A stretch of DNA of 32,793 nt from Megasphaera sp. MJR8396C (GTDB lineage: Bacteria; Bacillota; Negativicutes; Veillonellales; Megasphaeraceae), in the NCBI RefSeq assembly GCF_001546855.1, contig NZ_KQ958190.1, positions 1 to 32,793 of the forward strand. Direction: 5' to 3'. Under the pieces are notes generated by a model. The model did not search any database, was not told where the DNA came from, and was given only the letters and a program-made list of their open reading frames with translations. The number at the start of each line of letters is the position of its first letter. The stretch's first letter is position 1. Positions 7,394-16,700 of this stretch are shown here, piece by piece. The translations under genes were made by a program, and so were the position numbers.

Positions 7394-8473
7394 TTATTGG
7401 ATGACGCCGCCGCCGAGGACGCGTTCCCCTGTTTCTGCATCGTAGAGTACCAGGGCCTGGCCGGCCGTAACGGCCCGCTGGGCTTCGTCGAACTCGACGC
7501 GCATGTCGTCGCCGTCGGGATAGACCGTACAAGGCGATTCATTGGCAGCGTAGCGGATCTTGCCTAAGGCCCTAAAGGGCGCTGTCGGCACCTGTTCGAC
7601 CCAGGTGGCTTCACTGGCTTCTACCGTCGTCGAGAACAGGTCTTTTTCAGAACCGACGATGACCCGGTTGTGCTCAACGTCTAAGGCCGTGACGTAGTAA
7701 GGACCGCCGGGGCCGCCGAGGTTGAGCCCCCGCCGCTGGCCGACGGTATAGGCGGCAATGCCCTGATGGCGGCCGATGACCCGGCCCTTTTCATCGACGA
7801 AGTCGCCGGGCTTAAAGATATCCTTCTTTTCCTTTTCCAAAAAGCCCTTGTAGTCGTTGTCGGGAATGAAGCAGATATCCTGACTTTCAGGCTTATTGAA
7901 GACGGGAAGATTCCACTCTTTAGCCAGTTTCCGCGTGTCGGTCTTTTCGAGGTCGGCCATGGGAAACAGGAGGTGCGGCAAGACAGCCTGGGTCAGCTGA
8001 TAGAGGACGTAGGACTGGTCCTTGCGGCGGTCGGTGCCGCGTAAGAGCGAATAGATGCCCGTTTCTTCGTTTTTAGCGATGCGGGCGTAATGGCCGGTAG
8101 CCAGGAAATCGGCGCCAAACTGCTTGGCTTTTTCCCAGAGCAGGCCGAATTTAATAAATTTATTGCAGGCAATGCAGGGATTGGGCGTCTTGCCGCGGCG
8201 ATAGGAATCGACGAAATAATCGATGACATCGCGGCGGAAGAGTTCGCGGAAATCCAAGGTATAATGGGGAATGCCCAGTACCGAAGCGACGGCTTTGGCG
8301 TCGTCGACGGAACTGAGGGAACAGCAGGCGTGGATGTTATCGACGGTGTAGGCCGGGTCTTCTTCCCACAGGCGCAGGGTGATGCCGATGACATCATAGC
8401 CCTGCTGCTTCAAAAGGCCGGCTGTAACCGAGCTGTCGACGCCGCCGCTCATAGCTACTGCGACTCGTTTCAT
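7394..8473 (-). CDS. mnmA: tRNA 2-thiouridine(34) synthase MnmA
   Basis: Transfers sulfur to the C2 position of wobble uridine in tRNA-Lys, -Glu and -Gln. The 359-residue protein starts [15 protein letters not shown], with the ATP-pyrophosphatase loop SGGVDS at residues 9-14. The two family cysteines are present in [13 protein letters not shown] (catalytic) and [10 protein letters not shown] (persulfide relay). Start ATG 8473 lies 6 bases after the stop of the cysteine desulfurase gene, and its ribosome-binding site GAGGAG is inside the end of that gene. The pairing of a dedicated desulfurase with mnmA resembles YrvO-MnmA of Bacillus subtilis, so a direct sulfur relay without Tus proteins is a reasonable inference. 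Confidence 0.96.
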   Translation of the reverse strand: MKRVAVAMSGGVDSSVTAGLLKQQGYDVIGITLRLWEEDPAYTVDNIHACCSLSSVDDAKAVASVLGIPHYTLDFRELFRRDVIDYFVDSYRRGKTPNPCIACNKFIKFGLLWEKAKQFGADFLATGHYARIAKNEETGIYSLLRGTDRRKDQSYVLYQLTQAVLPHLLFPMADLEKTDTRKLAKEWNLPVFNKPESQDICFIPDNDYKGFLEKEKKDIFKPGDFVDEKGRVIGRHQGIAAYTVGQRRGLNLGGPGGPYYVTALDVEHNRVIVGSEKDLFSTTVEASEATWVEQVPTAPFRALGKIRYAANESPCTVYPDGDDMRVEFDEAQRAVTAGQALVLYDAETGERVLGGGVIQ

Positions 8474-8479
8474 GTCAAA

Positions 8480-9622
8480 TCAATCTCCTCTACTGGTCGT
8501 CACGGCGTCCCGGATCTGGGACACGGCGTATTCAATATCTTCTGTCGTATTGTCTTTGCCGACGGACAGGCGGATGCTGCTGCGCAGCCATTTTTCGTCG
8601 GCGCCCATGGCCTTTAAGACGTGGGACGCTTCGACGGCACCGGCTTCACAAGCCGACCCGGCCGATACGGCAATGCCCTGCAAATCGAGGGCGATGAGTA
8701 AAATGGCACTGTCCACGCCGTCGACGCTGAAGTCGATGATGTTGGGCAGGACCTGACGGCGATTGCCGTTTAAGCGGAAGCGGTCATCGCCTTTAATGAG
8801 TTTTTCATAGACGATGTCGGTCAAGACCCGAGCCGCCTTGGCCCGGTCTTCTCGTTCTATTTCCAAACGGGCAGCCGCCTCTCCGAAACCGACGATACCG
8901 GCGACGTTTTCCGTGCCGGCCCGCAGGCGATGTTCCTGGGGACCGCCGTAGGCTTCGGCCGTCACCTTGAGGCCGTGGCGGATGTACAAGGCGCCGACGC
9001 CCTTCGGGCCATAAATCTTATGGCTGCAAATGGTGAGCATGTCGATGCCTTCTTCCAAAGGACGAACGGGCAGATAGCCGAAGGCCTGGACGGCGTCGAC
9101 GTGGAAGGCAACGCCTTTTTCTTTGGCGACGGCACCGATGGCAGCGATGGGCTGGATCATGCCCGTTTCATTATTGGCGTACATGGCCGAAATGAGGACC
9201 GTATCGTCACGAATGGCGGCGGCCACATCGTCTGCCGAGGCGCAGCCGTCGGCATCGACGGGGACATAGGTGACGTCATAGCCCTTTTCCTCCAGAGCCT
9301 GGAAGGTGCGCAGGACGGCATGGTGTTCGACGGCCGTCGTGATGACGTGGCCGCCTTGGGGGAAATTGGCCCGCAGATAGCCTAAAATAGCCAGGTTATC
9401 CGCTTCCGTTCCGCCGCTGGTAAAGACCAGGTCTTCGCCGCTGACGCCAAGGCAGTGAGCGACTTGACCGCGGGCCTTCTGGACGGCGGCCCGAGCCTGT
9501 TGGCCAAAGAAATGGAGGCTCGACGGATTGCCGTAGGATGTCGTAAGATAGGGCATCATGGCGTCCAGGACTTCCCGGTCCATGGGCGTCGCTGCGGCGT
9601 TATCTAAATAAATGCGTTTCAT
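8480..9622 (-). CDS. Cysteine desulfurase (IscS/NifS family, YrvO-like)
   Basis: A PLP enzyme of 380 residues that takes sulfur from cysteine, leaving alanine and an enzyme persulfide. It begins MKRIYLDNAAATPMD, has the PLP lysine in the SHKIYGPKG motif (K202) and the active-site cysteine in SAGSACEAG (C325). The short cysteine loop and position next to mnmA favour a tRNA-thiolation role, as for YrvO. A role in general Fe-S assembly cannot be excluded, because no isc or suf genes are in view. The AGGAG site is 12 bases before the ATG, longer than usual. It is the first gene of a four-gene operon. Confidence 0.94.
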   Translation of the reverse strand: MKRIYLDNAAATPMDREVLDAMMPYLTTSYGNPSSLHFFGQQARAAVQKARGQVAHCLGVSGEDLVFTSGGTEADNLAILGYLRANFPQGGHVITTAVEHHAVLRTFQALEEKGYDVTYVPVDADGCASADDVAAAIRDDTVLISAMYANNETGMIQPIAAIGAVAKEKGVAFHVDAVQAFGYLPVRPLEEGIDMLTICSHKIYGPKGVGALYIRHGLKVTAEAYGGPQEHRLRAGTENVAGIVGFGEAAARLEIEREDRAKAARVLTDIVYEKLIKGDDRFRLNGNRRQVLPNIIDFSVDGVDSAILLIALDLQGIAVSAGSACEAGAVEASHVLKAMGADEKWLRSSIRLSVGKDNTTEDIEYAVSQIRDAVTTSRGD

Positions 9623-9644
9623 TTATATTATGTACTCCTATAGG

Positions 9645-9672
9645 AACAAAAAAGCCATGAAAAAAATAGCTT
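9645..9672 (-). terminator. Intrinsic terminator after topB
   Basis: On the minus strand a 7-bp stem with one G-T pair (9672-9666 with 9658-9652) and a T-rich loop is followed by a run of six T. It lies about 60 bases after the topB stop and just before the desulfurase gene. Since the weak promoter at 9680-9708 is upstream of it, some read-through must occur or the true promoter lies elsewhere. Confidence 0.6.
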
Positions 9673-9679
9673 AATCTTT

Positions 9680-9708
9680 ATAATACCATAGGGCGGTCTT
9701 TTTGTATA
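9680..9708 (-). promoter_or_regulatory. Weak candidate promoter for the desulfurase-mnmA-lepA-hemW operon
   Basis: On the minus strand, TATACA (9708-9703), 17 bases, TATTAT (9685-9680). The -10 is good and the -35 matches four of six positions. It precedes a hairpin-T-run (9645-9672), which would then be in the leader. Confidence 0.35.
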
Positions 9709-9734
9709 TCCGTCCTTTTGACATATCGCCAGGA

Positions 9735-11867
9735 TCAGGATTTAGCATACAGGCTGGGCACACCGTCGACGTCGGCACACTTGGTGTTGCAGTTATCGCC
9801 GCTGCAGACCCAAAAAACGCCGTACGGGCCGGTCCGTTTCTGGAAGGTCCCCGTTTTACAGCGCGGGCAGGGATACGGCGACGGTTTGACGCCCTCCTTC
9901 TTCCCCTCTCCCGCAATGGGTTCCGTGTGGCGGCACTTGGGGTAGTTGCTGCAGCCGTAAAAGTCGCCGTACTTACCGTGGCGCTTGACCATGGGACTGC
10001 CGCATTCCGGGCAGGCCTTGGCCCCTTCGACCTTCATGACGACGCCGCCGGCCGCTGTGACCAGGGCTTTCAGGAAATCGAGCTGGTCCCGGAGGAAGGC
10101 CTGGAGGTTATCCTTCCCAAGGCTCATCTGGTAGAGCCGTTCTTCCCAGATGGCCGTTTCATCGGGATAGAGCATTTCGTCGGGCAAAGCGTCGACGAGG
10201 AGATAGGCATTGTCCGTCGGCTTGAGGTATTTCTTCTTGCCTTCAGCCATCAGGAATTTTCGTTGGATCAGCTCTTGGATGATCGTCGCCCGCGTCGCTT
10301 CGGTACCGATGCCTTGGACTTCTTTTAGTTTCTTCTTCAAGCTATCATCTTTGACGTATTTATAAATCTCTTTCATGGCCGCCAATAAGGTCGACGGCGT
10401 AAACCGCGGCGGCGGCTTGGTCGCCTTCTTGTCGACCTGGCCGCTTTGATAATGGACGGCATCGCCCTTGCGGACGACGGGAAGTTCCCCCTTTTCTTCT
10501 TCGTCGTCGTTCTTATCGCCCTGGTAAAGGACCTTCCAGCCCGGCACGGTAACGGCCTTGCCGTGGGCGACGAAGGTCTCGTCGGCACAGTCGATGGTGA
10601 TCCGCGTCTGGTCGTATTCGTGGATGGGATAGAATTGGGCCAAATAGGCCTGAGCGATGAGATAGTAGATGCGCTGCTGGACGGCCGTCAGTTTTTCGAA
10701 GGGGCAGGGAACGGTCGTCGGGATGATGGCGTGGTGAGCCGTGATCTTGCTGTCGTTCCAGGCCCGGCTCTTGATCTTGCCGTCGGCGCCGGCGGCCCAT
10801 TCGGGCAGTTTTCCCGCCGGGATGGCGGCGATGTTCTGCAAGATGCGGGGCACGTCTTTCCGCTGATTAAGGGGCAGGTATTCGCAGTCCGAACGGGGAT
10901 AGGTCGTCAGTTTCCGTTCGTACAGGGTCTGGGCCGTATCGAGGACCTGCTGGGGCGTGTAGCCGTAGCGCTTGCCGGCCAGGACCTGCAGCGACGACAG
11001 GGATAAGGGCAGGCGCTGGGCCTCCTTCTTCTTGGACTTCTTGTTTTCGACGATGGTTCCGTCAGGATCGGCAGCCAGGCGGGACAAGATGTCTTTGGCC
11101 GCTTCTTCCTGAATGCAGCGCCCTTCCGGATCGAGGCCGGCCTGGGTATCCTTGGGCTGCCACTGGGCACGGATGATGCCGTTCTTATGCTGGAAATCAG
11201 CTTTTACGACGTAGTACGTGACCGGTACAAAATCGTCGAGTTCCCGCTGACGGCGGACGACGAGGGCTAAGGTCGGCGTCTTGACCCGGCCGATGGGAAA
11301 GACGACGCGATGGCCTTGGCGACGGGCCGACAAGGTATAGGCCCGGGACAGATTCATGCCGATGAGCCAATCCGCCCGACTTCGGGCCAGGGCCGATTCT
11401 TTGAGGTGGACGAAGTCACCGTTGCTGCGCAGATCGCCTAAGGATTCATGGATGCTTTTTTCATCGAGGGCGTTGAGCAGGATGCGCTCGACGGGCTTTT
11501 CGTTTCCGACGTAATCGAGGATCTCGTCGATGAGCAGCTGCCCTTCCCGGTCGGGGTCACCGGCGTTGACGATGGCGTCGACGTCGGGACTTGTAATGAG
11601 GCCTTCAATGATGTGGAACTGTTCTTTACTGGCCGGACTGATGAGGAGCTTCCACTCCGTCGGAATGATGGGCAAATCCTCAGCATTCCAGCGTTTATAT
11701 TTGGGATCGTAGTCCTGAGGCTCGGCCTGCTGCAGGACGTGGCCGTAAGCCCAGGTGACGATACCGCCGCCGGTACGGATACAGCCGTTTCCCCGCTGAT
11801 GAGGCTGCGGCAGGCACTTGGCCAATTCCCGGGCCATACTCGGTTTTTCGGCAATAAAAAGTTTCAT
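9735..11867 (-). CDS. topB: DNA topoisomerase III (type IA)
   Basis: Cuts one DNA strand through a tyrosine intermediate and passes another, decatenating and relaxing DNA. The 710-residue protein starts MKLFIAEKPSMAREL (Toprim, metal-binding glutamate) and has the second Toprim motif GDPDREGQLLIDE. The catalytic tyrosine lies in LTTYPRSDCEYLP. The C-terminus carries two zinc-ribbon-like modules, a CPECG to YGCSNYPKC unit and a CPRCKTGTF unit, as in many Firmicutes TopB. I use ATG 11867; an upstream in-frame start adding seven residues lacks family support. An acidic low-complexity loop (NDDEEEKG) sits in the middle. It forms a single-gene unit with a candidate promoter at 11927-11955. Confidence 0.95.
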   Translation of the reverse strand: MKLFIAEKPSMARELAKCLPQPHQRGNGCIRTGGGIVTWAYGHVLQQAEPQDYDPKYKRWNAEDLPIIPTEWKLLISPASKEQFHIIEGLITSPDVDAIVNAGDPDREGQLLIDEILDYVGNEKPVERILLNALDEKSIHESLGDLRSNGDFVHLKESALARSRADWLIGMNLSRAYTLSARRQGHRVVFPIGRVKTPTLALVVRRQRELDDFVPVTYYVVKADFQHKNGIIRAQWQPKDTQAGLDPEGRCIQEEAAKDILSRLAADPDGTIVENKKSKKKEAQRLPLSLSSLQVLAGKRYGYTPQQVLDTAQTLYERKLTTYPRSDCEYLPLNQRKDVPRILQNIAAIPAGKLPEWAAGADGKIKSRAWNDSKITAHHAIIPTTVPCPFEKLTAVQQRIYYLIAQAYLAQFYPIHEYDQTRITIDCADETFVAHGKAVTVPGWKVLYQGDKNDDEEEKGELPVVRKGDAVHYQSGQVDKKATKPPPRFTPSTLLAAMKEIYKYVKDDSLKKKLKEVQGIGTEATRATIIQELIQRKFLMAEGKKKYLKPTDNAYLLVDALPDEMLYPDETAIWEERLYQMSLGKDNLQAFLRDQLDFLKALVTAAGGVVMKVEGAKACPECGSPMVKRHGKYGDFYGCSNYPKCRHTEPIAGEGKKEGVKPSPYPCPRCKTGTFQKRTGPYGVFWVCSGDNCNTKCADVDGVPSLYAKS

Positions 11868-11926
11868 CGAGCATCTCTCTTTCTGCAATAGACTGTACCC
11901 TATAGCATACCATATTTTGCGTTATC

Positions 11927-11955
11927 TTTATAGGGCAGTCCTCAGGTCAGCACAA
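11927..11955 (-). promoter_or_regulatory. Candidate promoter of topB
   Basis: On the minus strand, TTGTGC (11955-11950), 17 bases, TATAAA (11932-11927). The -35 overlaps the T-run of the upstream terminator, a compact arrangement. A TGC-TATAGG extended -10 about 20 bases further downstream is an alternative. Confidence 0.45.
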
Positions 11956-11986
11956 AAAGCAACCCAAGACCTAAACGGCTTGGGTT
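11954..11986 (-). terminator. Intrinsic terminator of the OLD-family gene
   Basis: AACCCAAG and CTTGGGTT form an 8-bp stem (11986-11979 with 11968-11961), followed by GCTTTTTG. The hairpin begins inside the last codons of the gene, so stop codon and terminator overlap. Confidence 0.8.
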
Positions 11987-13632
11987 ACTTTGGCTAACTG
12001 TCCGACGGCGGTGATGACCTTGGCGAAGGCCGGCGGAATATCGTCTTTTTCAAGGGACTGGCCGAGGAGGCGGCCGAGGATGACCCCTTTATTGCTGTAC
12101 AGCCAGGCAAAATAATAGACGTACAACGCCCGTTGGTTGCGGGGATTGACGTTCCACAGTCTCCTGGCCGGATAGTCGTGGTAATTGATGTCTAATTTAC
12201 GGCAGGCCTTTTTGATCATGTCCGTCGTCGCCCGGGCGTGATCGCCGCAGGCCGTGTCGATGATACGGTCTAAATCGCGGCGCCGCCCCCGATCGAGGAG
12301 GGTCTTGGCCAGATCCATTTCAAAACAGATCTCATGGGTAAAGTAGACGCCCCGTTCCCCCTTATGAGAACTCTTGACGTCGGCATCGTACAAGGCGGCG
12401 ACGGGAATCTTGAAGTATTCTAAGAGGGCCTTGATCTTTGAAATAGAACTTTCGCCGCGGGCGTTGATAAGGCAGATGCCGTAGTAGTCAAAGGGGATGT
12501 TTAAGGTCACGCCGAACTGCTGGAAACAGCCGTACTCCGTCTCGCCTTCGACGATGAGGGCGCTTCGCGAATAGAGGGCAGCCTTGACTTCCGGGAAATG
12601 CATGATCAGGTGCTTTTCGATTTCTTCGCTGAAGTGGAAGCAGGCCCCGCAGGCGGCCTTGACCATGCCCCGCTTGTCGCGGTAGAGGCGGATGATGTTG
12701 CGGTAGTCGTCGATGAGCGAATCCGTCGAGTGGGTGACGATGAACAGCTGGCCCCGCAGGCCGTCGATGTTGAACAAGTCCTTGAGGAGCCGGCAGAATT
12801 GGGGATCTTCATTGCGCAGAAGCTGCTGGTAATAATGAAGGACCGACCGCTGCATATAGGGGTGCAGGTGGATTTCCGGCTCGTCGATGGAAATGATGAG
12901 CGGCAGGTAGCGCCTCCCCTTTTCATCGACGATGAGGTTGTGTTCCATGGGCACGGCCCGGCTGAGGGACATTTGATAGACATGGGTAATGACGCACAGG
13001 GCCGCCAGGGAAATGAATTTCATGTTGTCCGCCCGGGGCCGGTCCGTGCGGCACAAGAGCTTCGACAACAGGAAGATATTGACGAAGTACGACGAATCGA
13101 GGCTGCCGACAGCGACTTCGTGATGGATGAAAGCCCGCGCGTCTTCTGACAGGCTGTCCCAATGCTGTTCGCTCCACTCCGACAGCATCTGCTCCAAGGC
13201 CCGATAAATCCGCGGCGCTACCCGCTGCTCTTCGGGAAGGGTCGCCGAATAGGACACGTAGCGCAGGCGGCGGATCAATTCCAAGGGCAGCTCTTCCCCG
13301 CTCTCATCGAGGTAAAGATGGGGATACATATCGCTGATGTGCATCTCCATGCGGATGCGCAAGGTCTCTCGGTGTTCTTCGGGCTTGTCGGCGAAGTATT
13401 CCTTGTCGCTCTCGAGGAGATGAAGGCCCATGGTGATGATGATGGGTTGTGACGGGTCGGCGTAATCGTCTTCGTCGACGTTGCGGCCGTCGCTCATGTA
13501 GGCCAATAGGCGCAGGAGGCCGCTCTTTCCGATGGCGTTTTCCCCGACGATATAGTTAGCCTTTTCGTGAAAGGTCATTTCGACGTCTTGTAAATTCCGA
13601 TAATTTTGAATGCGCATGGATGCAATATACAT
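11971..13632 (-). CDS. OLD-family ATPase with Toprim nuclease domain
   Basis: A 553-residue protein with an SMC/RecF-like ATPase joined to a Toprim domain, as in OLD (overcoming lysogenization defect) nucleases. Residues 30-37 form Walker A (GENAIGKS), 249-253 the Walker B IDEPE followed by HLHP, and 299-303 the H-loop VTHST. The Toprim part shows VEGETE (361-366) and DAD (416-418), the expected metal ligands. Start ATG 13632 is chosen because GGAGGG lies 7 bases upstream; the frame extends 16 codons further without such a site. It stands alone between two terminators with no UvrD-like helicase partner, so it resembles class 1 OLD and not Gabija. Some OLD proteins act against phages; whether this one does is unknown. 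Confidence 0.85.
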   Translation of the reverse strand: MYIASMRIQNYRNLQDVEMTFHEKANYIVGENAIGKSGLLRLLAYMSDGRNVDEDDYADPSQPIIITMGLHLLESDKEYFADKPEEHRETLRIRMEMHISDMYPHLYLDESGEELPLELIRRLRYVSYSATLPEEQRVAPRIYRALEQMLSEWSEQHWDSLSEDARAFIHHEVAVGSLDSSYFVNIFLLSKLLCRTDRPRADNMKFISLAALCVITHVYQMSLSRAVPMEHNLIVDEKGRRYLPLIISIDEPEIHLHPYMQRSVLHYYQQLLRNEDPQFCRLLKDLFNIDGLRGQLFIVTHSTDSLIDDYRNIIRLYRDKRGMVKAACGACFHFSEEIEKHLIMHFPEVKAALYSRSALIVEGETEYGCFQQFGVTLNIPFDYYGICLINARGESSISKIKALLEYFKIPVAALYDADVKSSHKGERGVYFTHEICFEMDLAKTLLDRGRRRDLDRIIDTACGDHARATTDMIKKACRKLDINYHDYPARRLWNVNPRNQRALYVYYFAWLYSNKGVILGRLLGQSLEKDDIPPAFAKVITAVGQLAKVTQAV

Positions 13633-13678
13633 GACACACCCTCCTTTTCCTGAATATCCCTTACTATAGGTATTCGAC

Positions 13679-13718
13679 AAAAAACGCGCTGCTCCCTGCT
13701 TTTGAGAGTCAGCGCGTT
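13679..13718 (-). terminator. Intrinsic terminator at the end of the glycogen operon
   Basis: AACGCGCTG and CAGCGCGTT pair over 9 bp with a short inner CTC/GAG stem, then six T on the minus strand. It starts about 20 bases after the stop of the GH13-GH77 gene and closes the glg operon. Confidence 0.9.
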
Positions 13719-13739
13719 ATTCCATTTCAGCAAGGATAT

Positions 13740-16700
13740 TTAGCGGCCACTGTGACGGCAAAGTTTGGCTAGCCAGCGCGCCAGATCAAAGGTCGTCTGG
13801 CCTTCCGTCATCTGCCACTGCCAGTTGCCGTCGGCGACACCGGGGACGTTCATCCGGGCCGCTGCCGGCAGGGTCAGGAGATCCTGCATGGGCACGATGA
13901 CCGTTTCGGCCCGGCGGCGGTAGGTATAGGCAATGACTGCCCGTACCAATTCTTCCGGCGAGACGTCGTCACCAAGGTCCAGCATGCGGCGGATATGAAG
14001 CTGCTCGCTTTCCGACAGCTCCTGTTCGTACCAGCCGCGGATCGTATTGTTGTCGTGGGTTCCCGTATAGGCGATGCAGTTCGGTTCCGTGTCGAAGGAC
14101 CGAATGCCGTCAGCCCGGTCTTTGAGGTGGAACTGGAAGACCTTCATCCCTGGAAGGTCCAAGGCGTCCTTCAAGGCACAGACGTCGTCGGTGATGACGC
14201 CTAAATCTTCGGCGACCAGGTTGAGCCGGCCCAGTTTTTGATAGACGGCGCGGAACAAATCGAGGCCCGGCCCTTCTTTCCAGGCCCCCTCTTTGGCCGT
14301 CTCTGCGCCCTGGGGTACGGCCCAGTAGGCGGCAAAACCCCTAAAGTGATCGACCCGCAGTTCGTCAAAGAGGTCTCGCATGCGGCGGAAACGATCGGTC
14401 CACCACTGGTAGCCGTCGGCCGCCATGGCTTCATAGTCATATAAGGGATTGCCCCAGAGCTGGCCGTCAGCACTGAAGTAGTCCGGCGGCACACCGGCCA
14501 CCGATACGGGGCGCCCGTCTTCATCGAGGTCGAACTGGTCCTGATGGGCCCAGCAGTCGGCACTGTCGTGGGCGACGAACATGGGCAGGTCACCGAGGAT
14601 GGTGACGCCATTTTCTTTGGCATAAGATCGGAGCTCGTGCCACTGACGGTCGAAGATGTACTGCATGAATTTGACGTGGGATACGGTACCGGCCAGTTCC
14701 TTAGCATATCGTTTGAGGGCTTCCGGTTCATGACGGCGGATGTCGTCTGGCCATTCCGTCCAGGGCCGGCCTTTAAAGAAGTCGCGGATGCTGCGGAACA
14801 AGGCGTAGTCGTCGAGCCAGTAGGCATTGGCTTCACAGAATTCCCGGAAGGGCTTCCAGGAAATGATGAGATCCTTATCGTGCGAAAGGTCCCACAAGAT
14901 ACGGGCCTTTTCGGCCGCGACGTCCGATCGTGACTGCCCCTTGCCCTTGGCGATAAAATCGGTGACGACGTCTTTTTTCAGCCAGCCCCATTCAGACAGG
15001 CGCTGGAGGGAAATGAGGGCTTCATTTCCGGCAAAGGCCGATTCCGAGAGATACGGCGAATCACCGGCTAAGGGCGGCATCAAGGGCAGGATCTGCCAAA
15101 CCGATTGGCCGGCCGTCTTTAAAAAGTCGACGAAGCGGTAGGCCGCCGTCCCTAAGACGCCGTTTCCGACGACAGCCGGCAGCGACGTCGGATGGAGGAG
15201 GACGCCGCAGCGCTTCTTCTTGGCTTCACCAGCCTTCAAGATGACGGCCTCTAAGGGCGGCAGGGTCAACGTCAGACGGCTGTTCAAGGTCACTTCCGGT
15301 TCCATCCGCGTATGGAGGGCATTGGTAAACTTGCCGTACGCCAAGCCGTCGGTGTAGAGGCTGATGGTCCGCAGGGACGACGGATTGCGGTTCATGGCGA
15401 TGATGAACAAGCCGTCTTTGGCCGGTTTTCCAAAGACGTCGCGGCCGCCTTCGATGAGCCTTGCAAAGGCATAGACGTCGCCGTCGGCGTAGAGCGGGAT
15501 GAAACGGCCCGTCTGTAGGGCGTCATGCGCCGTCCGCAGCCGCGTCAGGGCCTTGGTCCAACCCAGGATATCCCAGTCTTCCCGCCCCCAGGGATAAGTC
15601 CGGCGGTTGTCCGGGTCCTTGCCGCCCGTAAGGCCCGCTTCGTCGCCGTAATAGATGCAGGGCGCCCCGGGCATGGTCATCTGCCAGGTCGTCAAGAGCT
15701 TCAGCCGCTTCTTGGCCGTATCTTCAGCCGTCGCCACGTCGGTGCCGCCGGCTGCCTGGAGAACTGTCAAGATCCGTTCGATGTCGTGGCTGCTGATGAG
15801 GTTGAGCATGGCGTAGAAGTTTTCCGGCGGGTAATTTTCCCGGAGGCGGGTCAATTCGTCATTCATGCGCCGCGCCTCTTTAGCTCCGGTGACGAAGTCA
15901 ACCATGAGAGCCCGTTCGGCGTAGTTCATGGCGCTGTCGATGTCGTAGCCGCAAAGGTATTCCCGCTGTTCGCTGTAACTGACTTTATTCGACGCATCTT
16001 CCCAGACTTCGCCGATGAGGACGGCGTCGGGATTTTCTTCTTTCAAGGTCTTATAGAACTGCCGCAAAAAAGGAACGGGCAGCTCGTCGATGACGTCGAG
16101 GCGCCAGCCGCGAATGCCTTGGTTGAGCCAATATTTGAGGACGCTCTCCTTATTATTGATGATGAAATCCATGTAAGACGGCGTCGTTTCTTCAACGTCC
16201 GGCAAATCTGATACGCCCCACCACGATTCGTAGTCATCGGGATAGTTGGTGAATCGGAACCATTCATAATAGGGCGATTCCTTCGACTGGTAGGCGCCGA
16301 CGCCGGGATAGTGGCCGAAGCGGTTGAAATAGATGCTGTCGGCCCCGGTATGGCTGAAGACGCCGTCGAGGATGATGGCCATTCCCGCATCTTTAGCGGC
16401 TTTACAGAAGGCGGCGAACTCTTCATTGGTCCCCAGCATGGGGTCGACGCGGAAGTAGTCCGCCGTGCCGTAGCGGTGGTTGCTCGAGCTTTCAAAGATG
16501 GGATTGAGGTAAATGGCCGTAATGCCTAGTTCTTTGAGATAAGGCAGTTTTTCCTGAATTCCTTTGAGATTGCCGCCGAAGAAGTCGTAATAGACGATGT
16601 CGCCGACGCCTTCGCGCTTGCAGTAATAGGGCTTATCGTACCAGTTGCTGTGGATGACGGCCCCTTCCTTGCCCCACAGGTTCCCGTCGCCGCTGCGGCA

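Noticed and set aside
5572-7542. Longer lepA frame beginning inside mnmA
   Set aside because: The extra 56 residues overlap the mnmA 3' end and read as non-homologous sequence; the GTG at 7374 has a ribosome-binding site and gives the usual 600-residue length.
10495-10520. TCGTCG-rich tract in topB as a repeat element
   Set aside because: Encodes an acidic loop in the protein; imperfect and short.
11971-13632. Gabija-like defence system
   Set aside because: The ATPase-Toprim architecture is similar to GajA, but no GajB/UvrD helicase gene is adjacent on either side.
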